9,582 nucleotides of DNA from Clostridiales bacterium UBA4959 (GTDB taxonomy: Bacteria > Bacillota > Clostridia > Oscillospirales > CAG-272). A program made the position numbers and the translations under genes. The notes under the pieces were generated by a model. That model was not told where the DNA came from. It did not search any database and worked only from the letters and a program-made list of their open reading frames with translations. The stretch covers positions 12,370 to 21,951 of the forward strand of contig DHAH01000016.1 of assembly GCA_002397345.1 (NCBI GenBank), read 5' to 3'. Each line of letters starts with the position of its first letter. Position 1 is the first letter of the stretch. Of the stretch, positions 1 to 5,287 are shown piece after piece.

Positions 1-673
1 AAATCAACTTTATTTCAACACCGGCGGCTTTTTTAAGCAGCGCCTGAACCTGCGGACCGTATTTGCCGACGATATTGCAGTAATAGCGCCGTGCCTCAGC
101 GGTGTAATCGCGCTCGAAGTTGACCTCGTCGTCATACAGAGCGCCGTTCAGCGCTCCAAACGTGCCGAACGCGTCGGCGGAAAATAGAATCTTATCGGTT
201 TTATCGTATGTGACCATTACCTCCGGCCAATGCACCATCGGCGCCATCATAAATGTCAGCTCATGGCGTCCCGCCGATAGCGTGTCGCCTTCTTTGACAA
301 TTTTATATCGCGCGTCGGGCAGCGGCTCGAAAAACTGACCGATCATGGTTTTTATCATCGCATTGCAGACGACGGTCGCTTCCGGGTAGCGGCGCAGCAG
401 CTCAAAAAGCGTCGCGGAGTGGTCTGGTTCCATGTGCTGCACGACCACAAAATCGAGCTTTCGTCCGTCCAGCGCATGACCGATATTTTCAAAAAACACG
501 CCCGCGACGGCCTTATCCACGGTATCAAACAGCACCGTTTTCTCGTCTTTTAACAGATATGAATTATATGAAACGCCATCGGGAACGCTGTAAACACCCT
601 CGAACAGCGCCAACCTCCGGTCGTTTGCCCCCACCCAAAAAAGGTCGGGCGTAACATTTCGCACACAATACAT
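1..673 (-). CDS. fprA: Flavodiiron protein (A-type flavoprotein), N-terminal 224 residues; 3' end outside window
   Basis: Flavodiiron proteins reduce O2 to water and/or NO to N2O in the cytosol of anaerobes, taking electrons from rubredoxin or a similar carrier. The visible part is the metallo-beta-lactamase-like diiron domain. Its ligand motif HMEPDH places His80, Glu82, Asp84 and His85, followed by His148 in MVHWPE and Asp167 in SADAFG. The last His ligand and the C-terminal flavodoxin (FMN) domain would lie beyond position 1; family members are about 400 residues, so roughly 56% is seen. The start ATG (671-673) gives MYCVRNVTPDLFWVGAN, the usual N-terminus of clostridial members. AAAGGA lies about 16 nt upstream, longer than normal spacing, but no better in-frame start exists. 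It is transcribed separately from rplL, having its own promoter after the rplL terminator. The assignment is firm; whether O2 or NO is preferred cannot be read from sequence. Confidence 0.95.
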   Translation of the reverse strand, partial: MYCVRNVTPDLFWVGANDRRLALFEGVYSVPDGVSYNSYLLKDEKTVLFDTVDKAVAGVFFENIGHALDGRKLDFVVVQHMEPDHSATLFELLRRYPEATVVCNAMIKTMIGQFFEPLPDARYKIVKEGDTLSAGRHELTFMMAPMVHWPEVMVTYDKTDKILFSADAFGTFGALNGALYDDEVNFERDYTAEARRYYCNIVGKYGPQVQALLKKAAGVEIKLI

Positions 674-712
674 AAATATGATAATTAAATCCTTTCTTAT
701 CCTATTAAATAC

Positions 713-741
713 ATTATACAATTATATTATTATCAAGTCAA
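713..741 (-). promoter_or_regulatory. Sigma-A-type promoter of fprA
   Basis: Read on the minus strand: TTGACT (736-741), a 17-nt spacer, then TATAAT (713-718). Only one base departs from consensus and the spacing is optimal. Transcription would start near 706, giving a leader of about 33 nt that contains AAAGGA. A 7-bp dyad, GTCAAGT (737-743) and ACTTGAC (755-761), overlaps the -35 box and could be an operator. This is sequence-based inference only. Confidence 0.8.
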
Positions 742-786
742 GTAGGGGCTACGCACTTGACGACAGGTGCGCAGCCAATTAAAATC

Positions 787-816
787 AAAAAAACGCAGCG
801 ATTTTCATCACTGCGT
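787..816 (-). terminator. Intrinsic terminator of rplJ-rplL
   Basis: On the minus strand ACGCAGTGAT (807-816) and ATCGCTGCGT (793-802) form a 10-bp stem with one G-T wobble, closed by a GAAA tetraloop and followed directly by a run of T residues (792-787). It lies about 37 nt past the rplL stop and upstream of the fprA promoter. It therefore ends the ribosomal stalk operon and separates it from fprA. Confidence 0.92.
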
Positions 817-824
817 TTATTAAA

Positions 825-846
825 ACAAATTGCGGGTGCAATTTGT
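825..846. repeat. Palindrome just after rplL, diverged member of the 26-nt hairpin family
   Basis: ACAAATTGC (825-833) and GCAATTTGT (838-846) form a perfect 9-bp stem around the 4-nt loop GGGT, starting 6 nt past the rplL stop. On the minus strand it reads GACAAATTGC, ACCC, GCAATTTGT, matching about 18 of 24 positions of the tandem units between rpsD and rpoA. On the plus strand it is followed by CTTTTTTT, so it could also work as a weak terminator in that direction. Family membership is inferred from similarity and could be chance between short palindromes. Confidence 0.5.
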
Positions 847-852
847 CTTTTT

Positions 853-1227
853 TTACTTCAGCTCGACGACGGCGCCGGCTTCGGTGAGCTTCTTCTTGAT
901 TTCCTCGGCGGTTTCCTTGGAAGCGCCTTCCTTCACTGTCTTGGGGGCGCTCTCGACGAGATCCTTGGCATCCTTCAGACCCAGACCGGTCAGCTCGCGC
1001 ACAACCTTGATAACTTCGAGCTTCTTTGCGCCGGCTTCTTTGAGGACAACATCGAACTCGGTCTTTTCTTCTTCAGCGGGAGCGGCAGCGGCAGCACCGC
1101 CGGCAACGGCTACGGGCGCGGCGGTAACGCCGAACTCGGTTTCGAGCGCCTTGACAAGCTCCGCCACCTCGAGGATGGTCAGACCTTTTATAGATTCAAG
1201 AATAGTTGTGATTTTTTCAGCGGACAT
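853..1227 (-). CDS. rplL: 50S ribosomal protein L7/L12
   Basis: L7/L12 is the multi-copy stalk protein of the large subunit that recruits translational GTPases (EF-Tu, EF-G, IF2, RF3) through its C-terminal domain. The 124-residue product has the normal length. Residues 1 to about 33 are the helical dimerisation and L10-binding domain, then comes an Ala/Pro/Gly-rich hinge (about 38-54), then the conserved C-terminal domain with [29 protein letters not shown] and [12 protein letters not shown]. The start ATG (1225-1227) has GGAGG ten nt upstream. It is second in the rplJ-rplL pair, 98 nt after rplJ, and ends at a strong terminator. Unusually, rpoB does not follow. Identification is certain. 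Confidence 0.99.
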   Translation of the reverse strand: MSAEKITTILESIKGLTILEVAELVKALETEFGVTAAPVAVAGGAAAAAPAEEEKTEFDVVLKEAGAKKLEVIKVVRELTGLGLKDAKDLVESAPKTVKEGASKETAEEIKKKLTEAGAVVELK

Positions 1228-1276
1228 TTAAATAATTCCTCCGTTATTTTTTAATTAATAAAATATGGTAACTCTT

Positions 1277-1322
1277 GCGCCGACCGGCGCGAAGTTTTGT
1301 TATGTGAGAGCCTTTAGCTCAC
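1277..1322 (-). other. Two hairpins in the rplJ-rplL spacer
   Basis: The 98-nt spacer holds GTGAG (1304-1308) with CTCAC (1318-1322) immediately after the rplJ stop, and GCGCC (1277-1281) with GGCGC (1286-1290) around a 4-nt loop. Neither is followed by a T-run on the minus strand, so they do not look like terminators. L7/L12 is made in several-fold excess over L10, and such structures could protect or process the rplL message. That role is inference. Confidence 0.45.
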
Positions 1323-1325
1323 AAT

Positions 1326-1868
1326 TTATTCGGCGGGAGCGGCTTCCGGTGCGGCTTCCGATGTGGCTGCCGCTTCGCCGGACTTGTCGATTATCGCCTG
1401 CAGGGCATAAGCGAGGTTGTAGAGCGGGGACTTCATGCTGAGCATGATCTTGCAGATAAGCGTTTCCTTGGACGGGATTTCGGCAAGCGCGAGCACTTCT
1501 TTCTGGCTGACGACGCCGCCGTCTATGAAACCCGCCTTAATCTCGAACGACGGGATCTTCTCCGCGTATTCCTTAAGGATTTTCGCGGGGGCGACAGGGT
1601 CGCTGGAGCTGACTGCAAGTGCCGTCATACCGGTCAGATGCTGTTTCATCTCGCTGTATCCGGCTGCATCGCAGGCGCGTTCGGTCATTGAGTTTTTATA
1701 AACCTTATAATCGACGCCCGCTTTGCGCAGCGCGGAGCGGAGCGCTGTGTCCTGCTCGACCGTAATGCCCGTATAAGTGACGAGCACGCCCGATACCGCC
1801 GACTTGATCTTTTCGGTAAGACCTTCGCATTGCGCTTTTTTAAGCGCTAAATTTTTTTCGCTTGGCAT
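1326..1868 (-). CDS. rplJ: 50S ribosomal protein L10
   Basis: L10 anchors the L7/L12 dimers to the 23S rRNA stalk base and, in bacteria studied, represses its own operon by binding the mRNA leader. The 180-residue product begins MPSEKNLALKKAQCEGL and contains the typical segments VLVTYTGITVEQDTALRSALRKAGVDYKVYKNSM and the C-terminal helix LICKIMLSMKSPLYNLAYALQAI that binds L7/L12. It ends in an Ala/Glu/Pro-rich tail. The reading frame stays open further upstream to about 2000, but that stretch is the structured leader, and homology supports the ATG at 1866-1868. AGGAGGTG lies about 15 nt upstream, longer than usual, and no alternative in-frame start exists between. rplJ is first in its own transcription unit; rplK and rplA are not upstream. 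Confidence 0.98.
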   Translation of the reverse strand: MPSEKNLALKKAQCEGLTEKIKSAVSGVLVTYTGITVEQDTALRSALRKAGVDYKVYKNSMTERACDAAGYSEMKQHLTGMTALAVSSSDPVAPAKILKEYAEKIPSFEIKAGFIDGGVVSQKEVLALAEIPSKETLICKIMLSMKSPLYNLAYALQAIIDKSGEAAATSEAAPEAAPAE

Positions 1869-1916
1869 AGCTTTTAAATTGCACCTCCTGTGGTAATTTT
1901 TCAGAATAAACGAAAA

Positions 1917-1941
1917 CTCCCGACAGCAAATGCGTCGGGAG
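1917..1941 (-). terminator. Attenuator-like terminator in the rplJ leader
   Basis: On the minus strand CTCCCGAC (1934-1941) and GTCGGGAG (1917-1924) form a perfect 8-bp stem with a 9-nt loop, followed by TTTTCGTTT. It lies within the rplJ leader, after the L10-binding element and about 48 nt before the start codon, so it is placed to stop transcription before rplJ. A second small hairpin, CACGG (1975-1979) with CCGTG (1963-1967), precedes it, also followed by T residues. Attenuation of L10 leaders by such terminators is known in Bacillota; here it is inferred from layout. Confidence 0.8.
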
Positions 1942-1989
1942 AACATAAAATCAATATAAAAACACGGAAAAAACCCGTGAAAATTTACG

Positions 1990-2065
1990 ATCTCGTTCAA
2001 CCTCGGCTGGGTTTACAGTGTCAAATTACTTGCGCAATCAGACACTTACCGGCTGTCTTTGGCTC
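1990..2065 (-). promoter_or_regulatory. L10 leader, autoregulatory mRNA element
   Basis: The transcript start region carries the hallmark pieces of the L10 leader RNA family. AAGACAGCC (complement of 2053-2061) lies upstream and AGCCGAGGTT (complement of 1999-2008) downstream of a stem, AGTGTC (2041-2046) with GACACT (2017-2022). In characterised bacteria the L10-(L7/L12) complex binds this structure to repress rplJ-rplL when stalk protein is in excess. The promoter just upstream and the terminator downstream fit a complete regulatory leader of about 198 nt. The stem-loop itself resembles the tandem palindromes near rpsD and rpoA. A covariance-model search for the L10 leader family would confirm the call. 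Confidence 0.88.
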
Positions 2066-2073
2066 GATTATTG

Positions 2074-2102
2074 ATTATAGCATAATACGCAGGATTTGTC
2101 AA
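2074..2102 (-). promoter_or_regulatory. Consensus sigma-A promoter of rplJ-rplL
   Basis: On the minus strand TTGACA (2097-2102), a 17-nt spacer, then TATAAT (2074-2079): both hexamers match consensus exactly at optimal spacing. Initiation is expected near 2067, just before the L10 leader. The strength suits a ribosomal protein operon and shows that rplJ-rplL is transcribed independently of any rplK-rplA. Confidence 0.93.
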
Positions 2103-2158
2103 GCGTTTTGTGCGAATTCACGAAGCAAAATTGCATGAATTTTTCACGAATAACGCTT
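2101..2158. repeat. 58-bp interrupted palindrome overlapping the permease 3' end
   Basis: Nested inverted arms: AAGCGTT (2101-2107) with AACGCTT (2152-2158), and inside them AATTCACG (2115-2122) with CATGAATT (2134-2141), one wobble. It covers the stop of the permease fragment and abuts the -35 box of rplJ. No T-run follows on the minus strand, so it is a poor intrinsic terminator; it may be a stabilising 3' structure or a miniature-element remnant. It contains ACGAAGCAAAATTG (2120-2133), which recurs exactly at 8833-8846. Confidence 0.5.
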
Positions 2159-2755
2159 ATTAAATATCTTTAACGGCTCGGAACTTATTATATTTATACA
2201 TGTTAAAACAAGAGATAAAATTACAACAACAGTCGTTCCGCCAAAAATAAATCCTATGTTATGTAACAACAGCCCATTATTTGCACCATAGATTAACGTT
2301 TTATATATTTCAGGCGAAATCATCGACTGCATTCCCTCAAACACGTAATTTGTCAGCAGCAGCCCGACAAATTGTGCGATAATTAACGAAACTGCAGTAA
2401 TACTCCAAATAAAGATCATATTTTCAACAAGATAACCTAAAATTAAACGAACTTTATCCATTCCGACCGACCTCAGCACCGCCATTTCATATTTGCGGCC
2501 GCTGAGCAGAATTATCGTTGTAATGATTGTCGCGCAGATTATGATAAATGCGATGATTATTATAAATCCTCCGGAAGCGCCCCGTAAACCGTCCGTCAAG
2601 TGTATAAGCGACTTGAAATTCGGAAAAAACGGCGAAAGTGAAAAACGCAAGCCATGTCGGGCATTGTTGGATAAATTACTGTTAACCTCTAAATAAGTTT
2701 CTGGGTTATCCAAATATACAAGTGCCTCGTATCCCATGCTTATATTACGATTCAT
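2144..2755 (-). CDS. FtsX/MacB-type permease, C-terminal part (separated by frameshift)
   Basis: This 203-residue frame carries the C-terminal membrane part of an FtsX-like ABC transporter permease. It has a short end of the extracytoplasmic domain, then predicted membrane segments at about 63-85, 110-135 and 166-190, and the tail SSEPLKIFNKRYS. Between the first two membrane segments is RKYEMAVLRSVGMDKVRL, the cytoplasmic coupling region typical of the family (Arg-x-x-Glu-x-x-x-Leu-Arg-x-x-Gly). The proposed ATG (2753-2755) has no convincing ribosome-binding site. The frame stays open upstream to a TGA near 2776, overlapping the end of the N-terminal fragment. It is best read as the second half of one gene split by a +1 shift near 2762, and is probably not translated on its own. 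No ATPase partner is adjacent. Confidence 0.75.
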   Translation of the reverse strand: MNRNISMGYEALVYLDNPETYLEVNSNLSNNARHGLRFSLSPFFPNFKSLIHLTDGLRGASGGFIIIIAFIIICATIITTIILLSGRKYEMAVLRSVGMDKVRLILGYLVENMIFIWSITAVSLIIAQFVGLLLTNYVFEGMQSMISPEIYKTLIYGANNGLLLHNIGFIFGGTTVVVILSLVLTCINIISSEPLKIFNKRYS

Positions 2756-2759
2756 CTTT

Positions 2760-3527
2760 TTAATAATTCTGTTTCATGAGGATAAACTTTCTGCCTTCTT
2801 CTAATTTATACGGCTCATATCCATATCCCCCTGCTCTTTTGGGAGTTATTTTATCAAAATATTCCGCACTCTCAAGAGTTGTATGAATCATTCTCCTGTT
2901 TGTATTTAGAGTATCTTCTTCATCTTGTTTTTGGATACCCACGACCAAAAATTCTTTGTAAATACCGTTATCGTTTTTTATTGTTATTTTATCACCTAAT
3001 TTTACCGCATTCCATTTCATTGCTTCTTCATCTACCGCGAAAGTATTTTTTGATATTATGCATTCGTCGTTATTTTCAAACATCCTGCCGCTTTCAAGAT
3101 CAAATTCCTCCAGAATGAGATATATAAAAAATAGATTATATCCGAGAACATATGTCTCTGCATTTATTTTCTTTCCATCAACCGTAATTTCCAATTTCGA
3201 TACGTTATCATCTATAAATTCGGTGCAAAAATTATATTTAAAAAATTTTATATCGTAAACATTCTCAACATTTTTAAGTTCCAAATATTTTTCTTTTGTA
3301 TAACGGTTTTCGACTCCCTCAAAACCATCTTCGTAAAACCTGAATGATGACAATTTTGAAACGCCAACATATTCTCTGGAAATATTTAGAGTCATTTTAT
3401 TCATTTGAATAAATATATTTACGCATATTGACGCCGCTAATATCAATATAAAAAAGAGTATTCCATATATAATATATTTACCTCTATTTCGTAAAATATT
3501 TTTTGCTGCATTTTTTAATGTAAACAT
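2760..3527 (-). CDS. FtsX/MacB-type permease, N-terminal part (probable pseudogene)
   Basis: The 255 residues start with a positively charged cytoplasmic segment (LKNAAKNILRNRGKY), one membrane helix (about 18-40), and a long extracytoplasmic domain: the first half of the four-helix MacB/FtsX permease plan. The missing three helices follow at once in another frame (2144-2755), giving about 460 residues in total. Skipping one base after TAT (2763-2765) would read through the TAA stop into the next frame as AAA AAG ATG. The start ATG (3525-3527) has a good AAAGGAG six nt upstream. Such permeases work with an ABC ATPase in peptide, lipoprotein or antimicrobial export or sensing, but no ATPase gene is near, so the substrate is unknown. 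The coding is strongly AT-rich compared with the ribosomal genes. It could be a decayed gene, a sequencing indel, or less likely a recoded gene. Confidence 0.78.
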   Translation of the reverse strand: MFTLKNAAKNILRNRGKYIIYGILFFILILAASICVNIFIQMNKMTLNISREYVGVSKLSSFRFYEDGFEGVENRYTKEKYLELKNVENVYDIKFFKYNFCTEFIDDNVSKLEITVDGKKINAETYVLGYNLFFIYLILEEFDLESGRMFENNDECIISKNTFAVDEEAMKWNAVKLGDKITIKNDNGIYKEFLVVGIQKQDEEDTLNTNRRMIHTTLESAEYFDKITPKRAGGYGYEPYKLEEGRKFILMKQNY

Positions 3528-3555
3528 AAAATACTCCTTTAATATTTGAATAATT

Positions 3556-3599
3556 ATAATTTATAGGGGGAGTTTTCGCTCCCCCTATAAATTATTTTT
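3556..3599 (+). terminator. Strong orphan hairpin between permease and glpK
   Basis: A perfect 17-bp inverted repeat, ATAATTTATAGGGGGAG (3556-3572) with its complement at 3579-3595, encloses the loop TTTTCG and is followed on the plus strand by TTTTT (3595-3599). It has the form of an intrinsic terminator for plus-strand transcription, yet no plus-strand gene lies upstream in the window. On the minus strand it lies in the permease 5' region, 29 nt before the start codon. It may block readthrough into glpK, or be the relic of a deleted neighbour. Confidence 0.7.
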
Positions 3600-3625
3600 G
3601 ATGTCAATTTCTAGTTTGTTATACT
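3598..3625 (+). promoter_or_regulatory. Possible upstream glpK promoter
   Basis: TTGATG (3598-3603), a 16-nt spacer and TATACT (3620-3625) preceded by TG form an extended -10 promoter. The 10-mer TGTTATACTC here recurs exactly in the downstream candidate at 3724-3733. The match to consensus is moderate, so this is a tentative second promoter. Confidence 0.4.
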
Positions 3626-3703
3626 CTATATCTCTACACTACCACGATGGCCCAGTATTTGCCAAGCAGTTTAGTAATAATAATAATGGACTTCAATTAT
3701 TTG

Positions 3704-3732
3704 TTGCAACGTATAATAATTTATGTTATACT
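3704..3732 (+). promoter_or_regulatory. Likely glpK promoter
   Basis: TTGCAA (3704-3709), a 17-nt spacer and TATACT (3727-3732) with the extended -10 TGT just before it. The start of transcription would be near 3739, leaving a very short leader with AAGGA (3745-3749) eight nt before the ATG. No catabolite-responsive element or glycerol-dependent antiterminator was recognised in 3600-3757. That stretch also holds a short (TAA)n tract at about 3675-3687. Confidence 0.6.
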
Positions 3733-3757
3733 CATAAAAAACGCAAGGATAATTTTT

Positions 3758-5257
3758 ATGCGTTCACATAAATACATTTTATCGCTTGACGCGGGCACGA
3801 CGTCCAATCGCGCTGTCATCTTCGATGAACGCGGTAATATTGTCGCGTCCGCGCAGCGCGAGTTCAAGCAGTATTATCCCCAGCCCGGTTGGGTGGAACA
3901 CGATCCGCGCGAGATTTGGGCAACGACGCTCGCCGTCGCGCGCGAGGCTATGGCAACAGCGGGCGTCGCCGCGTCCCAGCTTGCCGCGCTTGGTATCGCA
4001 AATCAGCGCGAAACGACACTGTTGTGGGACCGCGCAACGGGCGAGCCGGTGCATAACGCCATCGTATGGCAATGCCGACGCACCGCCGAATACTGCGCGC
4101 GTCTGAAGGACGAGGGACGGGCAGAGTTTTTCCGCGCGAAAACAGGGCTTATGCCCGACGCGTATTTTTCCGCGACGAAACTGAAATGGCTGCTCGACAA
4201 CGTGCCGGGCGCGGCGCGGCGCGCTGCATCGGGAGAGCTGGCGTTCGGCACCGTGGATAGCTGGCTCGTCTGGAACCTCACCGGCGGGGTACACGTCACC
4301 GACGTGTCAAACGCCAGCCGGACAATGCTGTTCAACATCCGCTCACTACGCTGGGACACTGAAATTTTAGACTTTTTCGGTATTCCGGAATCGATTCTGC
4401 CGTCCGTCGTACCGTCCTCCGGCGTATGCGGACTGGCGTCGCCCGAGCATTTGGGCGCGCCCGTGAAAATCGCCGGCATCGCGGGCGATCAGCAGGCGGC
4501 GCTGTTCGGGCAGACGTGCTTTAAACCCGGCGAGGTCAAAAACACCTACGGCACCGGCGCGTTCTTGCTCATGAACACCGGCAGCGAAGTTTTGACCTCT
4601 CATTCCGGACTGCTCTCGACCGTGGCATGGAGTTATAAACGGGATCTCTCCGATACAAATTACGCGCTTGAAGGCTCGGTTTTCGTCGCGGGCGCGGCGA
4701 TAAAGTGGCTGCGCGACGAGCTGGGACTGATCTCCTCCGCCGCCGAGTCAGAGGAGCTGGCGAAATCCGTGCCCGATACCTGCGGCTGTTATCTCGTGCC
4801 CGCGTTTGTGGGATTGGGCGCGCCGTGGTGGGACAGCTCCGCACGCGGATTGATTACCGGTCTGACGCGCGGCTTAAACCGCCGCCATCTCGTGCGCGCC
4901 GCACTGGAATCGATGGCGTATCAAGTCGCCGACGTGCTCTCCGCAATGACCGCCGACACCTGTCGCCCGCTGTCCTCGCTGTACGTTGACGGCGGCGCGA
5001 GCGCCAACAACTTTTTATTGCAATTCCAAGCCGACATACTCGGCGTACCCGTGCTGCGCCCCGCCTGCGTCGAGTCGACCGCACTCGGAGCGGCTTATCT
5101 CGCCGGACTTGCGGCGGGGGTGTGGGAGAACACAGACGAGCTGACCGCACTGAAAACCGGTATGACCGAATTTATACCCGCAATGACGCCCGACCAGCGC
5201 GAATCGCTGCTCAACGGCTGGCACGACGCTGTCAGGCGTGCGTTGATAAATGTGTGA
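3758..5257 (+). CDS. glpK: Glycerol kinase
   Basis: ATP-dependent phosphorylation of glycerol to sn-glycerol 3-phosphate, the entry step of cytosolic glycerol use. The 499-residue product matches the usual 500 or so and has the two-domain FGGY kinase layout. Visible landmarks: phosphate-binding DAGTTS (11-16), glycerol-contacting Arg84-Glu85 (NQRET), Tyr136 and catalytic Asp244 ([13 protein letters not shown]), the first FGGY signature [13 protein letters not shown] (136-148), the ATP-site GTGA (265-268), and the second FGGY signature beginning [15 protein letters not shown]. His231 sits where enterococcal enzymes carry the HPr-phosphorylated His232. The frame is open upstream to 3647, but the ATG at 3758 has AAGGA at eight nt and fits the family N-terminus. 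glpF, glpD and glpP are absent nearby. The gene is much richer in G+C than both neighbours, so it and its neighbours probably have different histories. Confidence 0.98.
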   Translation: MRSHKYILSLDAGTTSNRAVIFDERGNIVASAQREFKQYYPQPGWVEHDPREIWATTLAVAREAMATAGVAASQLAALGIANQRETTLLWDRATGEPVHNAIVWQCRRTAEYCARLKDEGRAEFFRAKTGLMPDAYFSATKLKWLLDNVPGAARRAASGELAFGTVDSWLVWNLTGGVHVTDVSNASRTMLFNIRSLRWDTEILDFFGIPESILPSVVPSSGVCGLASPEHLGAPVKIAGIAGDQQAALFGQTCFKPGEVKNTYGTGAFLLMNTGSEVLTSHSGLLSTVAWSYKRDLSDTNYALEGSVFVAGAAIKWLRDELGLISSAAESEELAKSVPDTCGCYLVPAFVGLGAPWWDSSARGLITGLTRGLNRRHLVRAALESMAYQVADVLSAMTADTCRPLSSLYVDGGASANNFLLQFQADILGVPVLRPACVESTALGAAYLAGLAAGVWENTDELTALKTGMTEFIPAMTPDQRESLLNGWHDAVRRALINV

Positions 5258-5287
5258 AAACATAGAATCAGAGGAACAACATATTTT

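Noticed and set aside
757..1254. Plus-strand reading frame of 165 codons opposite rplL
   Set aside because: It lies antisense to a certain ribosomal protein gene, is Gly/Phe-rich as expected from the complement of an Ala/Lys/Glu-rich gene, and has no family resemblance.
1869..2000. N-terminal extension of rplJ upstream of 1868
   Set aside because: The frame is open, but it runs through the attenuator hairpin and L10 leader, and homologues begin at the MPSEKNLALKK start.
2101..2158. Intrinsic terminator for the permease
   Set aside because: The palindrome is real, but no T-run follows on the minus strand, so I list it as a repeat or structure only.
3602..3607. TTGACA on the minus strand as the -35 box of a permease promoter
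   Set aside because: At 16-18 nt downstream lies the G-rich arm of the hairpin, with no acceptable -10 hexamer.
3647..3757. Extended glpK start at 3647
   Set aside because: The extra 37 codons cover the promoter and AT-rich upstream DNA; the family N-terminus and ribosome-binding site fit 3758.
3779..5263. Several long minus-strand frames opposite glpK
   Set aside because: They arise from the high G+C third positions of glpK. They are Arg/Pro-rich, without ribosome-binding sites or recognisable domains.
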